In this document: positions 1-6,526 of the stretch, piece after piece
How positions within the stretch are numbered: position 1 is the first letter of the stretch
Layout of the letters: every line of letters begins with the position of its first letter
Assembly: GCA_900771035.1 (NCBI GenBank)
Contig: CAAGML010000011.1
Location: 1 to 8,368 of the forward strand
Length of the DNA: 8,368 nt
Origin: Bacteroidales bacterium
GTDB lineage: Bacteria > Bacteroidota > Bacteroidia > Bacteroidales > Paludibacteraceae
Direction of reading: 5' to 3'
Notes under the pieces: generated by a model
What the model was told of the DNA's origin: nothing
Database searches by the model: none
Seen by the model: only the letters and a program-made list of their open reading frames with translations
Program-made: the position numbers and the translations under genes

Positions 1-78
1 ATTCCGAACAGAGAAGTTAAGCCCACTCGCGCCGATGGTACTGCGCTGCGTCGTGGAAGAGTAGGTCGCCGCCGTCTT
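1..78 (+). rRNA. rrf: 5S ribosomal RNA, 3' part (5' end outside window)
   Basis: The first bases carry the conserved 5S core: CCGAACAGAGAAGTTAAGC near 4-22, then GCCGATGGTACTGC, a GTGGAAGAGTAGG segment and a closing GTCGCCGCCGTC that would be the 3' strand of helix I. About 35-40 bases of the 5' part, including the partner strand of helix I, lie before the window. The exact 3' end is estimated from where helix I should close and from the terminator that begins at 83. 5S RNA is part of the large ribosomal subunit and is normally last in the 16S-23S-5S operon, so an rRNA operon should lie immediately upstream. The transcript runs in the same direction as every gene in the window. One base departs from the usual GTGGGAGAGTAGG (GTGGAAGAG here). 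Confidence 0.95.
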
Positions 79-82
79 TGCC

Positions 83-119
83 GAGAGGTCCGCATCTCAT
101 AAATGCCGACCTCTCTTTT
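83..119 (+). terminator. Intrinsic terminator of the rRNA operon
   Basis: GAGAGGTC (83-90) pairs perfectly with GACCTCTC (108-115). After one C/C mismatch (91/107), GCAT (92-95) pairs with ATGC (103-106), leaving a 7-base loop. The stem is followed directly by TTTT (116-119). This is a textbook factor-independent terminator placed a few bases after the 5S end, so it should end the rRNA transcript and insulate the symporter gene. Confidence 0.9.
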
Positions 120-184
120 GTCGTCTCTATCCGACAATTATGCGTCGCCATAAATTACCCGAAAAATTTCTTGCGAAAACGTCA

Positions 185-212
185 TTTCTTTCAATTATTA
201 TTATTAACTTTG
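185..212 (+). promoter_or_regulatory. Likely Bacteroidota-type promoter for the symporter gene
   Basis: TAACTTTG at 205-212 matches the Bacteroidota -7 consensus TAnnTTTG exactly, and the 10-mer TAACTTTGCA recurs in the promoter before the oxidoreductase operon. The -33 element is poor: the closest candidate is TTTC at 185-188, with a spacer shorter than the usual 19-21 bases. Transcription would start near 219 and give a leader of about 33 bases before the ATG at 252. The exact -7 match supports the promoter; its strength is uncertain because of the weak -33. Confidence 0.6.
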
Positions 213-251
213 CATAGACATTTTATTTACTTATCATATTGTGTTATTGAT

Positions 252-1421
252 ATGAAACTTAAACGTTTATCTCTCATCTGGCAAGTGCTTATCGCTATTG
301 CTATTGCTGTACCATTAGGATTATATGTTGCTCCTGTATGGTTGGTTCGTCTTTTTAACGTCTTTAATGCCATCTTTTCAAATGTCATTAGTTTCATTGT
401 CCCACTCCTTGTCCTCTCTCTTGTTACACCGGCAATAACTGAAACCAAGAAAGGGGCTGGCAAAATGTTGGTGTGGACTCTTGCCATAGCGTATTTAAGT
501 ACCGTGATAATTGCTTTTGTTTCCTATTTCAGTGGAAATGCACTTTTCCCTTTTATTGTCAAACCAATAGATGCTGATATACCTCTTGTTGACAAATCTG
601 CTTTCGTTCCGAGTGTTGTGGTCAAGTTTCCTCCTTTCATGGATGTTATGTCGGCATTGCTTCTGTCGTTCATAATCGGACTTTGTTGCCTCAAGTTCAA
701 TGCTCCGACGGTAACGAATTTCTTCTTGGAATTTCGTGAGATTGTGATGATGACCATCAGTAAGGCAATTGTCCCTCTTCTTCCTGTCTATATTTTCGGC
801 AATTTCCTTTATATGTCTAAGACTGGTGAGATTGTTTCCATCGCACACAATTTCATTGGTGTAATCGTTTTCATCATAGTGCTTTCACTCATTTGGATAT
901 TAGTCCAATACTGTATAGCGGGACTTGTGGCGAAACGCAATCCTTTCAAGATGTTGCGCACCATGTTTCCTGCTTTTGTCACTGCTTTTGCTTCTGCCAG
1001 TTCTGCGGCAACTCTCCCAGTATCGCTTGCTCAGGCTCACAAGATGAAAGTTAAGGATAATGTCGCTGATTTCGTAATCCCTATGTGTGCTAACATTCAT
1101 CTTTCCGGTGCATCCCTCCGCACTGTCGCTCTTTCCGTGGCAATTATGTATATGTATAATGTGCCTTTTGATGTGACTATGTTCACTACTTTCATATTTG
1201 TGTTCAGCATTACGGTTGTTGCTGCTCCGGGAATACCTGGCGGTGTTATTATGTCATCCATCGGTCTTTTGACATCTCTTCTTGGTTTTACCGAGCCTAT
1301 GCTTGGCATAATAGTTCCATTATCAATAGCTTTGGACAATATTGGCACTGCCGTCAACGTTACTGGCGATGGTGCGGTAATGGTTATTGTTGACAAATTG
1401 ATGAGTAAAAATGACCAGTGA
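252..1421 (+). CDS. Dicarboxylate/amino acid:cation symporter (DAACS family)
   Basis: This 389-residue inner-membrane protein has many hydrophobic helices and the family's four landmarks in order. They are a serine-rich hairpin 1 (ASASSAATLP, 247-256), a TM7 segment (PMCANIHLSGA, 277-287), a hairpin-2 tip (PGIPGG, 326-331) and TM8 (DNIGTAVNVTGD, 362-373). Family members import glutamate, aspartate, C4-dicarboxylates or neutral amino acids with Na+ or H+. The ATG at 252 is chosen because the frame upstream runs back through the promoter and rRNA terminator, and because MKLKRLSLIWQ is a normal cytoplasmic start. Several substrate- and ion-site residues are atypical: Gly365 stands where acidic-substrate carriers have Arg, and His283 where the TM7 Asp of NMDGT would be. 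Glutamate or aspartate transport should therefore not be assumed. The gene is monocistronic, with its own promoter and a new one downstream. Family assignment is firm; the substrate is unknown. Confidence 0.9.
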   Translation: MKLKRLSLIWQVLIAIAIAVPLGLYVAPVWLVRLFNVFNAIFSNVISFIVPLLVLSLVTPAITETKKGAGKMLVWTLAIAYLSTVIIAFVSYFSGNALFPFIVKPIDADIPLVDKSAFVPSVVVKFPPFMDVMSALLLSFIIGLCCLKFNAPTVTNFFLEFREIVMMTISKAIVPLLPVYIFGNFLYMSKTGEIVSIAHNFIGVIVFIIVLSLIWILVQYCIAGLVAKRNPFKMLRTMFPAFVTAFASASSAATLPVSLAQAHKMKVKDNVADFVIPMCANIHLSGASLRTVALSVAIMYMYNVPFDVTMFTTFIFVFSITVVAAPGIPGGVIMSSIGLLTSLLGFTEPMLGIIVPLSIALDNIGTAVNVTGDGAVMVIVDKLMSKNDQ

Positions 1422-1473
1422 ATTTTACTGATGATGAAAAAATAACTTAGTGGAGAAATTTTTCGCAAAGTTG

Positions 1474-1504
1474 TTGGAGATTTCAAAAAAAAGTCGTAAC
1501 TTTG
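1474..1504 (+). promoter_or_regulatory. Promoter of the 2-oxoacid:ferredoxin oxidoreductase operon
   Basis: TAACTTTG (1497-1504) is a perfect -7 element of the Bacteroidota TAnnTTTG type. TTGG at 1474-1477 lies 19 bases upstream and fits the -33 TTTG/TTG element; TTG at 1471-1473 is a second choice. Transcription is expected near 1511, giving a leader of about 40 bases that is very A/T-rich and has no Shine-Dalgarno sequence. This is common for well-expressed genes in the phylum. It is the only clear promoter for the four genes that follow. Confidence 0.75.
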
Positions 1505-1550
1505 CAGGACTTTATATAAGGACAATAATTCACTAACTAATAAATTAACT

Positions 1551-1778
1551 ATGGCAAAATTTCAAGGCGCAGTGGTCGTTGATACCGAACGCTGCAAAGG
1601 ATGTGGTTTGTGCATAAACGCATGTCCTCAAAAAGTGCTGCAGTTGTCAGCCGGTGTGAATGCCAAGGGTTATAACTATTGTGAGATGACGGCCGAGGCT
1701 GAAAAATGCGTCGGCTGTGCTTCATGCGGTATTGTTTGCCCTGACGCAGTTATTTCTGTTTACAAAGTAACCCTCTAA
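1551..1778 (+). CDS. korD: 2-oxoacid:ferredoxin oxidoreductase delta subunit, 2x[4Fe-4S] ferredoxin-type
   Basis: This 75-residue protein has two complete CxxCxxCxxxCP cluster motifs, at Cys15/18/21/25 and Cys53/56/59/63. Both are followed by proline as in bacterial-type 2[4Fe-4S] ferredoxins. In a standard ferredoxin fold, the fourth cysteine of each motif completes the other cluster. Cys44, in the linker, is extra. As the delta subunit it would carry electrons from the TPP/Fe-S core of the oxidoreductase to free ferredoxin in the cytoplasm. It is the first gene of the operon and sits 12 bases before the alpha subunit. The ATG follows an A/T-rich leader without a Shine-Dalgarno sequence. A free-standing ferredoxin with the same fold is the only alternative, and the operon position argues against it. 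Confidence 0.9.
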   Translation: MAKFQGAVVVDTERCKGCGLCINACPQKVLQLSAGVNAKGYNYCEMTAEAEKCVGCASCGIVCPDAVISVYKVTL

Positions 1779-1790
1779 AAGCAAAGGAAA

Positions 1791-2876
1791 ATGAAAGAAG
1801 AAGCTAGATTAATGAAAGGTAATGAGGCCTTTGCTCATGCAGCAATCCGTTGCGGTGCAGATGGCTATTTTGGTTATCCTATCACTCCTCAGAGCGAGGT
1901 TATGGAAACCCTTCAGATTCTCAAACCATGGGAGACTACCGGTATGGTTGTCCTTCAGGCAGAGTCAGAGGTATCAGCAATCAACATGGTTTATGCTGGT
2001 GCGTCTTGCGGTAAGATGGTCTTGACATCTTCGTCATCTCCAGGCGTATCTCTCAAACAGGAAGGTATCTCTTACATCGCTGCCGGCGAACTTCCTTGTC
2101 TTATCTTGAACTGTATGCGTGGAGGTCCAGGCCTTGGTACTATCCAGCCTTCTCAGGCAGACTATTTCCAGTCTGTTAAGGGTGGTGGACATGGCGACTA
2201 CCACATGATTGTCCTCGCTCCTTGCTCTGTTCAGGAAATGGCTGACTTCCCATCTCTCGCATTCGAGCTTGCATTCAAATATCGCAATCCAGTTCTCATG
2301 CTTACTGACGGTGTCGTTGGTCAGATGATGGAGAAAGTTGTTCTCCCTGAGCAGAAACCACGTCGTACAATGGAAGAGGTCGTAAAACAGTGTCCATGGG
2401 CTACCACTGGCCGTATGGGTCGTGGCAACAGCAACGTCATGACTACTTTGGAACTCGTTCCTGAGAAGATGGAAGACCGTAACACTCTCCTCCAGAAGAA
2501 ATATAAACTCATCGAGGAAAACGAGGTACGCGTTGAAGAGTATCATCTTGATGATGCTGAGTACGCTATGGTTGCATTCGGTTCTACAGCTCGTATCTGT
2601 AAGTCTGCTTGCGAAATCCTTCGTGCCGAGGGTATAAAGGTCGGTGTTCTCCGCCCAATCACTCTCTTCCCATTCCCTAAGAAACAGATTAGCGATCTCG
2701 CCAAGAAAGTCAATGGCTTCTTGACAGTCGAGATGAGTGCTGGTCAGATGGTAGAGGATGTTCGCCTCGTAGTTAATGGTGCTAAACCAGTTGAGTTCTA
2801 TGGCCGTCAGGGTGGTATGATTCCTACTGCTGAGGAAATCGCTGAATCATTCAAAGCTCAACTCCTTAAAAAGTAA
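1791..2876 (+). CDS. korA: 2-oxoacid:ferredoxin oxidoreductase alpha subunit (KorA/VorB type)
   Basis: This 361-residue protein matches the alpha subunit of CoA-dependent 2-oxoacid:ferredoxin oxidoreductases, which is also annotated as VorB (3-methyl-2-oxobutanoate dehydrogenase). Visible landmarks are YPITP (29-33), which lines the active site, the EsE stretch near 58-60 in the TPP pyrimidine-binding domain, GGPGLGTIQPSQADY (111-125) and GGHGDY (132-137). A transketolase-C-like domain covers roughly 255-361. With the beta subunit it binds TPP and decarboxylates a 2-oxoacid, giving acyl-CoA and reduced ferredoxin. AAAGGAAA just upstream supports the ATG at 1791 over the in-frame ATG eight codons in. 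The gene is 6 bases from beta. It has the usual full length. Whether the substrate is 2-oxoglutarate or a branched-chain 2-oxoacid cannot be read from these motifs, so both names are possible. Confidence 0.92.
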   Translation: MKEEARLMKGNEAFAHAAIRCGADGYFGYPITPQSEVMETLQILKPWETTGMVVLQAESEVSAINMVYAGASCGKMVLTSSSSPGVSLKQEGISYIAAGELPCLILNCMRGGPGLGTIQPSQADYFQSVKGGGHGDYHMIVLAPCSVQEMADFPSLAFELAFKYRNPVLMLTDGVVGQMMEKVVLPEQKPRRTMEEVVKQCPWATTGRMGRGNSNVMTTLELVPEKMEDRNTLLQKKYKLIEENEVRVEEYHLDDAEYAMVAFGSTARICKSACEILRAEGIKVGVLRPITLFPFPKKQISDLAKKVNGFLTVEMSAGQMVEDVRLVVNGAKPVEFYGRQGGMIPTAEEIAESFKAQLLKK

Positions 2877-2882
2877 ACAACA

Positions 2883-3683
2883 ATGACAAGAGAAGAAATA
2901 ATTAAGCCTGAGAACCTTGTTTACGGCAAAACTAAGGTCCTTACCGACAATATCATGCACTATTGTCCAGGTTGCTCACATGGTGTTATCCATAAAATCA
3001 TTGCCGAAGTAATCGAAGAGATGGGTATTCAGGATCAGACCGTCGGTGTTGCTCCTGTTGGTTGCTCTGTTTTCGCTTACAACTATATTGACGTCGATTT
3101 CCAGGAAGCTGCTCACGGTCGTGCTCCTGCTCTCGCTACTGCCATCAAACGTCTTATGCCTGACAAGTATGTGTTTACTTATCAGGGTGATGGCGACCTC
3201 GCTGCTATCGGTACTGCCGAGACTTTTCACGCTTGCAACCGTGGTGAGAACATCGTTATCTTCTTCGTTAACAATGGTATTTATGGTATGACTGGTGGTC
3301 AGATGGCTCCTACTACCCTTGAGGGTATGAAGACTGCTACCTGCCCTTACGGACGTAACACTGACCTCTACGGTTTCCCATTGCGTATCAGCGAACTTCT
3401 TGAGCGCGTTGATGGTACTTGCTACATCACTCGTCAGTCTGTTCACAAAGTGGCTAACATCCTGAAGGCTAAGAAAGCTATCCGCAAGGCATTCGAGAAT
3501 TCAATGGCTGGTAAGGGTACTTCTGTCATCGAGTTCGTTTCCGCTTGCAACACTGGTTGGAAGATGACTCCTATCAAGGCTAACGAATGGATGGAAGAGC
3601 ACATGTTTGCTAAATATCCTCTCGGTGACATCAAGGATACTGAGAAGAAACACTACGTAGAAAATAATATTAACGCTCGCTAA
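2883..3683 (+). CDS. korB: 2-oxoacid:ferredoxin oxidoreductase beta subunit, TPP-binding
   Basis: This 266-residue protein has the TPP diphosphate-binding motif GDGD (102-105) ending in NN (130-131) and followed by GIYGMTGGQMAPTT, the typical Mg-TPP loop of this family. CPGCSHG (28-34), Cys61 in PVGCS and Cys222 in SACNTGW reproduce the spacing of the four cysteines that hold the [4Fe-4S] cluster in beta subunits of the family. The protein should therefore bind both cofactor and proximal cluster. It pairs with the alpha subunit encoded 6 bases upstream, and the gamma subunit begins 16 bases downstream. The reaction is oxidative decarboxylation of a 2-oxoacid with CoA, or the reverse reductive carboxylation used by anaerobes to make 2-oxoglutarate from succinyl-CoA. 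Codons are strongly biased towards forms such as GGT, CGT and CTC, which suggests high expression. Assignment to the subunit class is secure; substrate is not. Confidence 0.93.
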   Translation: MTREEIIKPENLVYGKTKVLTDNIMHYCPGCSHGVIHKIIAEVIEEMGIQDQTVGVAPVGCSVFAYNYIDVDFQEAAHGRAPALATAIKRLMPDKYVFTYQGDGDLAAIGTAETFHACNRGENIVIFFVNNGIYGMTGGQMAPTTLEGMKTATCPYGRNTDLYGFPLRISELLERVDGTCYITRQSVHKVANILKAKKAIRKAFENSMAGKGTSVIEFVSACNTGWKMTPIKANEWMEEHMFAKYPLGDIKDTEKKHYVENNINAR

Positions 3684-3699
3684 TTTTTAAGTTCACACT

Positions 3700-4245
3700 A
3701 TGAAAAGAGAAATTGTAATTGCCGGTTTCGGTGGTCAGGGTGTGCTCTCAATGGGCAAAACTCTTGCTTATGCTGGTCTCCTCCAGGGCAAAGAGGTTAC
3801 TTGGATGCCTGCTTACGGTCCAGAACAGCGTGGTGGTACTGCTAACGTTACTGTTATTGTTAGCGACGAACCAATCTCTTCGCCTCTCCTTCAGAAATAC
3901 GATATCGTTGTAGTTCTCAACCAGCCTTCTATGGACAAATTCGAGTCTAAGGTAAAACCTGGTGGCGTGCTCCTTTACGATCCAAACGGTATGACTCGCA
4001 AACCAGAACGCAAGGATATCCGCGTTTTCGAGGTTCCTGCTACAAAGACTGCTGAGGAAGGTGGTCAGCAAAAGGTATTCAACATGATTGTTCTCGGTGG
4101 TCTTCTCAAGATTGACCAGGTTGTTGAAAACGAGTTCGTTATGCTCGGTCTCAAAAAATCACTCCCTGAACGTCACCATCACCTTCTCCCTGCCAACGAG
4201 GCAGCACTCCTCAAAGGTGGTGAAATCCTCAAAGAGATTAAGTGA
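3700..4245 (+). CDS. korC: 2-oxoacid:ferredoxin oxidoreductase gamma subunit
   Basis: This 181-residue protein belongs to the pyruvate/2-oxoacid:ferredoxin oxidoreductase gamma (POR) family. The signature GFGGQGVL (9-16) is followed by YGPEQRGG (39-46), both diagnostic for gamma subunits. The protein has no cysteine clusters and no membrane segments, which fits its known structural role of completing the CoA-binding face of the alpha-beta core. It is the last gene of the operon. Translation starts at an ATG 16 bases after the beta stop, and a strong hairpin terminator follows 21 bases after its own stop. A cluster of histidines (159-161, in PERHHHLLP) is seen but needs no special explanation. 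Length is normal for the family. Confidence 0.92.
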   Translation: MKREIVIAGFGGQGVLSMGKTLAYAGLLQGKEVTWMPAYGPEQRGGTANVTVIVSDEPISSPLLQKYDIVVVLNQPSMDKFESKVKPGGVLLYDPNGMTRKPERKDIRVFEVPATKTAEEGGQQKVFNMIVLGGLLKIDQVVENEFVMLGLKKSLPERHHHLLPANEAALLKGGEILKEIK

Positions 4246-4266
4246 TTTAGTCTCAATATCCACTTC

Positions 4267-4301
4267 AAGAGACGGATTACCATATAATCCGTCTCTTTTT
4301 C
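4267..4301 (+). terminator. Intrinsic terminator after the oxidoreductase operon
   Basis: AGAGACGGATTA (4268-4279) pairs with TAATCCGTCTCT (4285-4296) as a perfect 12 bp stem. One more A-T pair (4267/4297) is possible, and the loop is CCATA. A run of T closes it (4296-4300). The site ends only 22 bases before the priA start codon, so it could also control read-through into priA. It does not look bidirectional, because the opposite strand lacks a T-run after the stem. Confidence 0.92.
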
Positions 4302-4323
4302 TAAAAAAGATATTCTGACGCAC

Positions 4324-6504
4324 ATGTTTGCCGACATCATTGTTCCATTGCCTCTGTCCCGCACTTTTTCCTATCTTGTGCCTGACGGAATGACGGTGTC
4401 TGTCGGTTCAATGGTCGTAGTCCCTTTCGGTAGGACAAAAACCTTGACGGGTGTGGTCTCAAAAATCAACCAAGGTCAGCCTTCTGTCGCAAATCCAAAA
4501 TTTATCCTCGACCTTCTCCCTCTCTCCCTCCTCCCTTCCCAGATTGAACTCCTCCAGTTCACGTCACACTATTACTCAGCCCCCATTGGCGAGGTATATC
4601 ATCAGGTTTTACCCTCGCAGCTCACCTCAAAGGATGGTGCTCCTGACTCCTACAAACCCCAGGTTCGCATTGAATACTCTCTAAATCCAATATATACTGA
4701 TTCCCGTGCATTGGAATCTCTCCGCAAGACACTCAGACGTGCTTCTAAGCAACTTGAGGCCCTCGACTCTGTACTCTCAGGGCAACCTGTCGAAAATCTG
4801 TCTTCCGCCATTCGTCTTGCTTTGCTGAAACGTGGTGTTATCATCAAGCGTGAATGTCAGGTTTCCCGCATTGACACCACATCTTCGCCATCAGCCACTC
4901 CTGTCACTCTTACTGAACATCAGTCTGCTGCATTATCCTCCATCAGACATCAGTTCGGGACAGTGAACACTGTTCTCCTTCATGGTGTCACATCTTCCGG
5001 CAAGACTGAGATTTATCTTAACCTTATCCGCGAGACTGTCGGTAGGGGAGGGCAGGCACTCTTTCTTGTCCCTGAGACTGGTCTGACTCAACACCTTTAC
5101 GACCGTCTGAAACAATATTTCGGGAGTTCCCTTGGCTTGTACCATACGCAATGCTCCCAGTCCGAACGCACCGAAACTTTCCTCCATCAGCTCTCCGGAC
5201 ATCCATACGACGTGATTCTTGGAACGAAAAACGCACTCTTCCTTCCATTCCGCAAACTTGATTTAGTCATTGTGGACGAGGAACACGACACTTCATACAA
5301 GCAGTCTGACCATATACCATATTTCAACGCACGCGACCTTGCCATCTATCTTGCGCATATCGCACACGCCAAAACGCTTCTCGGTTCTGCCACGCCTTCT
5401 GTCGAATCTTTCGCCAACGCCATGGAGCATAAGTATGGTTATGCTCAGTTGACGGAGCGTTACGGCAAAGCCTCTTTCCCTCAGTTTCATATCGTTGACC
5501 TTGCTGAGCAACGTCGCAAGAAACATCTGAAAGGTCATTTCTCCCGACTGCTTGTCATACAGATGACAGCTGCCCTCAATGCCCGTCATCAGGTTATTCT
5601 TTTCCAGAACCGCAATGGCTTTTCCCCTTTCGTACAATGTTCCAAATGTGGCTACGTACCCAAATGCCCTCATTGCGATGTCTCGCTGACTTATTCAAAG
5701 GTCGGCAACAACCTCCGTTGTTCTTATTGTGGATATACGCAACCCTTCCAGGTTACTTGCCCTTCGTGCGGCAGTGTCACTATTGAGCCACGGGGACTTG
5801 GCGTTGAGCAGGTTGAGGAGGAGACTCGCCTTCTCTTCCCTGATGCCCGTGTGGCGAGAGTCACCTCTAAGAATGCCCTGACCACACTAAATGATTTCCA
5901 CAACGGGGACATCGACATCCTCATCGGCACACGTTCCCTCGTCAAAGGCATAGACTATAAGAATGTCTCTCTCCTTGGTGTTTTGAATGTTGATAATATA
6001 CTGAACCACCCAGACTTCCGTGCCAATGAGCGTGCTTTCCAGCTTCTTGTTCAGGCCGCCGGACGTACGGGACGTCATACGGCCGAAGGTCATCTTCTCC
6101 TCCAGACATATCAGATAGACAACCCTTTCTTCGATTTCCTCAAGGGAGACAAGTCAACCGAGTTCTACGAACAGCAAATAGCCGAGCGTCAGTTGTTCAA
6201 CTATCCGCCTTTCACCCGGCTTCTTCAGGTCGAAATCCGTCATTCCAATCTGAATTATTGTCTCTCAGCAGCCGATTATGTCAAAAAAGAACTCTCTGTC
6301 TTCTCAAATATTGAAATCACAGGTCCCATTGAGCCAATGGTCTCTTATGTTGATAGACTCTTCATCCGTCAGCTTATGGTGCGGCTTCCCCTCTCGTCTG
6401 ACTCTTTCAAAATCAAAAGCCGTCTGCAATTCGTCATTGACTCCTTGAAAAACACCAGTACTTACGACAAAGGCATCTACATCGTCAACGTTGATCCGGT
6501 CTAA
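4324..6504 (+). CDS. priA: Primosomal protein N' (replication restart helicase PriA)
   Basis: This 726-residue protein is close in length to E. coli PriA (732). PriA is a 3'-to-5' superfamily 2 helicase that recognises stalled forks and reloads the replicative helicase. The N-terminal 3'-end-binding domain starts MFADIIVPLPLSRTFSYLVP and covers about 1-100. A winged-helix region runs to about 190. Walker A is GVTSSGKT (221-228) and Walker B is DEEH (318-321), followed by GSATPS (354-359). The zinc-binding insertion has all eight cysteines in four CxxC pairs (439/442, 448/451, 466/469, 479/482). The C-terminal motor lobe holds GTRSLVKGIDY (535-545) and QAAGRTGR (577-584). Some motor residues differ from the usual PriA forms (GVEQ, GTRS, AGRTGR). 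The canonical N-terminus fixes the start at 4324. No promoter is visible in the 22 bases after the preceding terminator. Confidence 0.95.
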   Translation: MFADIIVPLPLSRTFSYLVPDGMTVSVGSMVVVPFGRTKTLTGVVSKINQGQPSVANPKFILDLLPLSLLPSQIELLQFTSHYYSAPIGEVYHQVLPSQLTSKDGAPDSYKPQVRIEYSLNPIYTDSRALESLRKTLRRASKQLEALDSVLSGQPVENLSSAIRLALLKRGVIIKRECQVSRIDTTSSPSATPVTLTEHQSAALSSIRHQFGTVNTVLLHGVTSSGKTEIYLNLIRETVGRGGQALFLVPETGLTQHLYDRLKQYFGSSLGLYHTQCSQSERTETFLHQLSGHPYDVILGTKNALFLPFRKLDLVIVDEEHDTSYKQSDHIPYFNARDLAIYLAHIAHAKTLLGSATPSVESFANAMEHKYGYAQLTERYGKASFPQFHIVDLAEQRRKKHLKGHFSRLLVIQMTAALNARHQVILFQNRNGFSPFVQCSKCGYVPKCPHCDVSLTYSKVGNNLRCSYCGYTQPFQVTCPSCGSVTIEPRGLGVEQVEEETRLLFPDARVARVTSKNALTTLNDFHNGDIDILIGTRSLVKGIDYKNVSLLGVLNVDNILNHPDFRANERAFQLLVQAAGRTGRHTAEGHLLLQTYQIDNPFFDFLKGDKSTEFYEQQIAERQLFNYPPFTRLLQVEIRHSNLNYCLSAADYVKKELSVFSNIEITGPIEPMVSYVDRLFIRQLMVRLPLSSDSFKIKSRLQFVIDSLKNTSTYDKGIYIVNVDPV

Positions 6505-6526
6505 AAAAGACAGTTAATTGATTGAT

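Noticed and set aside
78..251. A 58-codon N-terminal extension of the symporter
   Set aside because: It would be translated through the 5S end, the rRNA terminator and the -7 promoter element. The normal transporter N-terminus begins at the ATG at 252.
1422..1470. A possible terminator after the symporter gene (GAAAAA pairing with TTTTTC)
   Set aside because: The stem would be about 6 bp, almost all A-T, with a long loop and no following T-run, so it cannot be supported.
2034..2546. A 170-codon minus-strand open frame inside the alpha subunit gene
   Set aside because: It is antisense to a strongly conserved enzyme gene; codon bias of the real gene explains the lack of stops.
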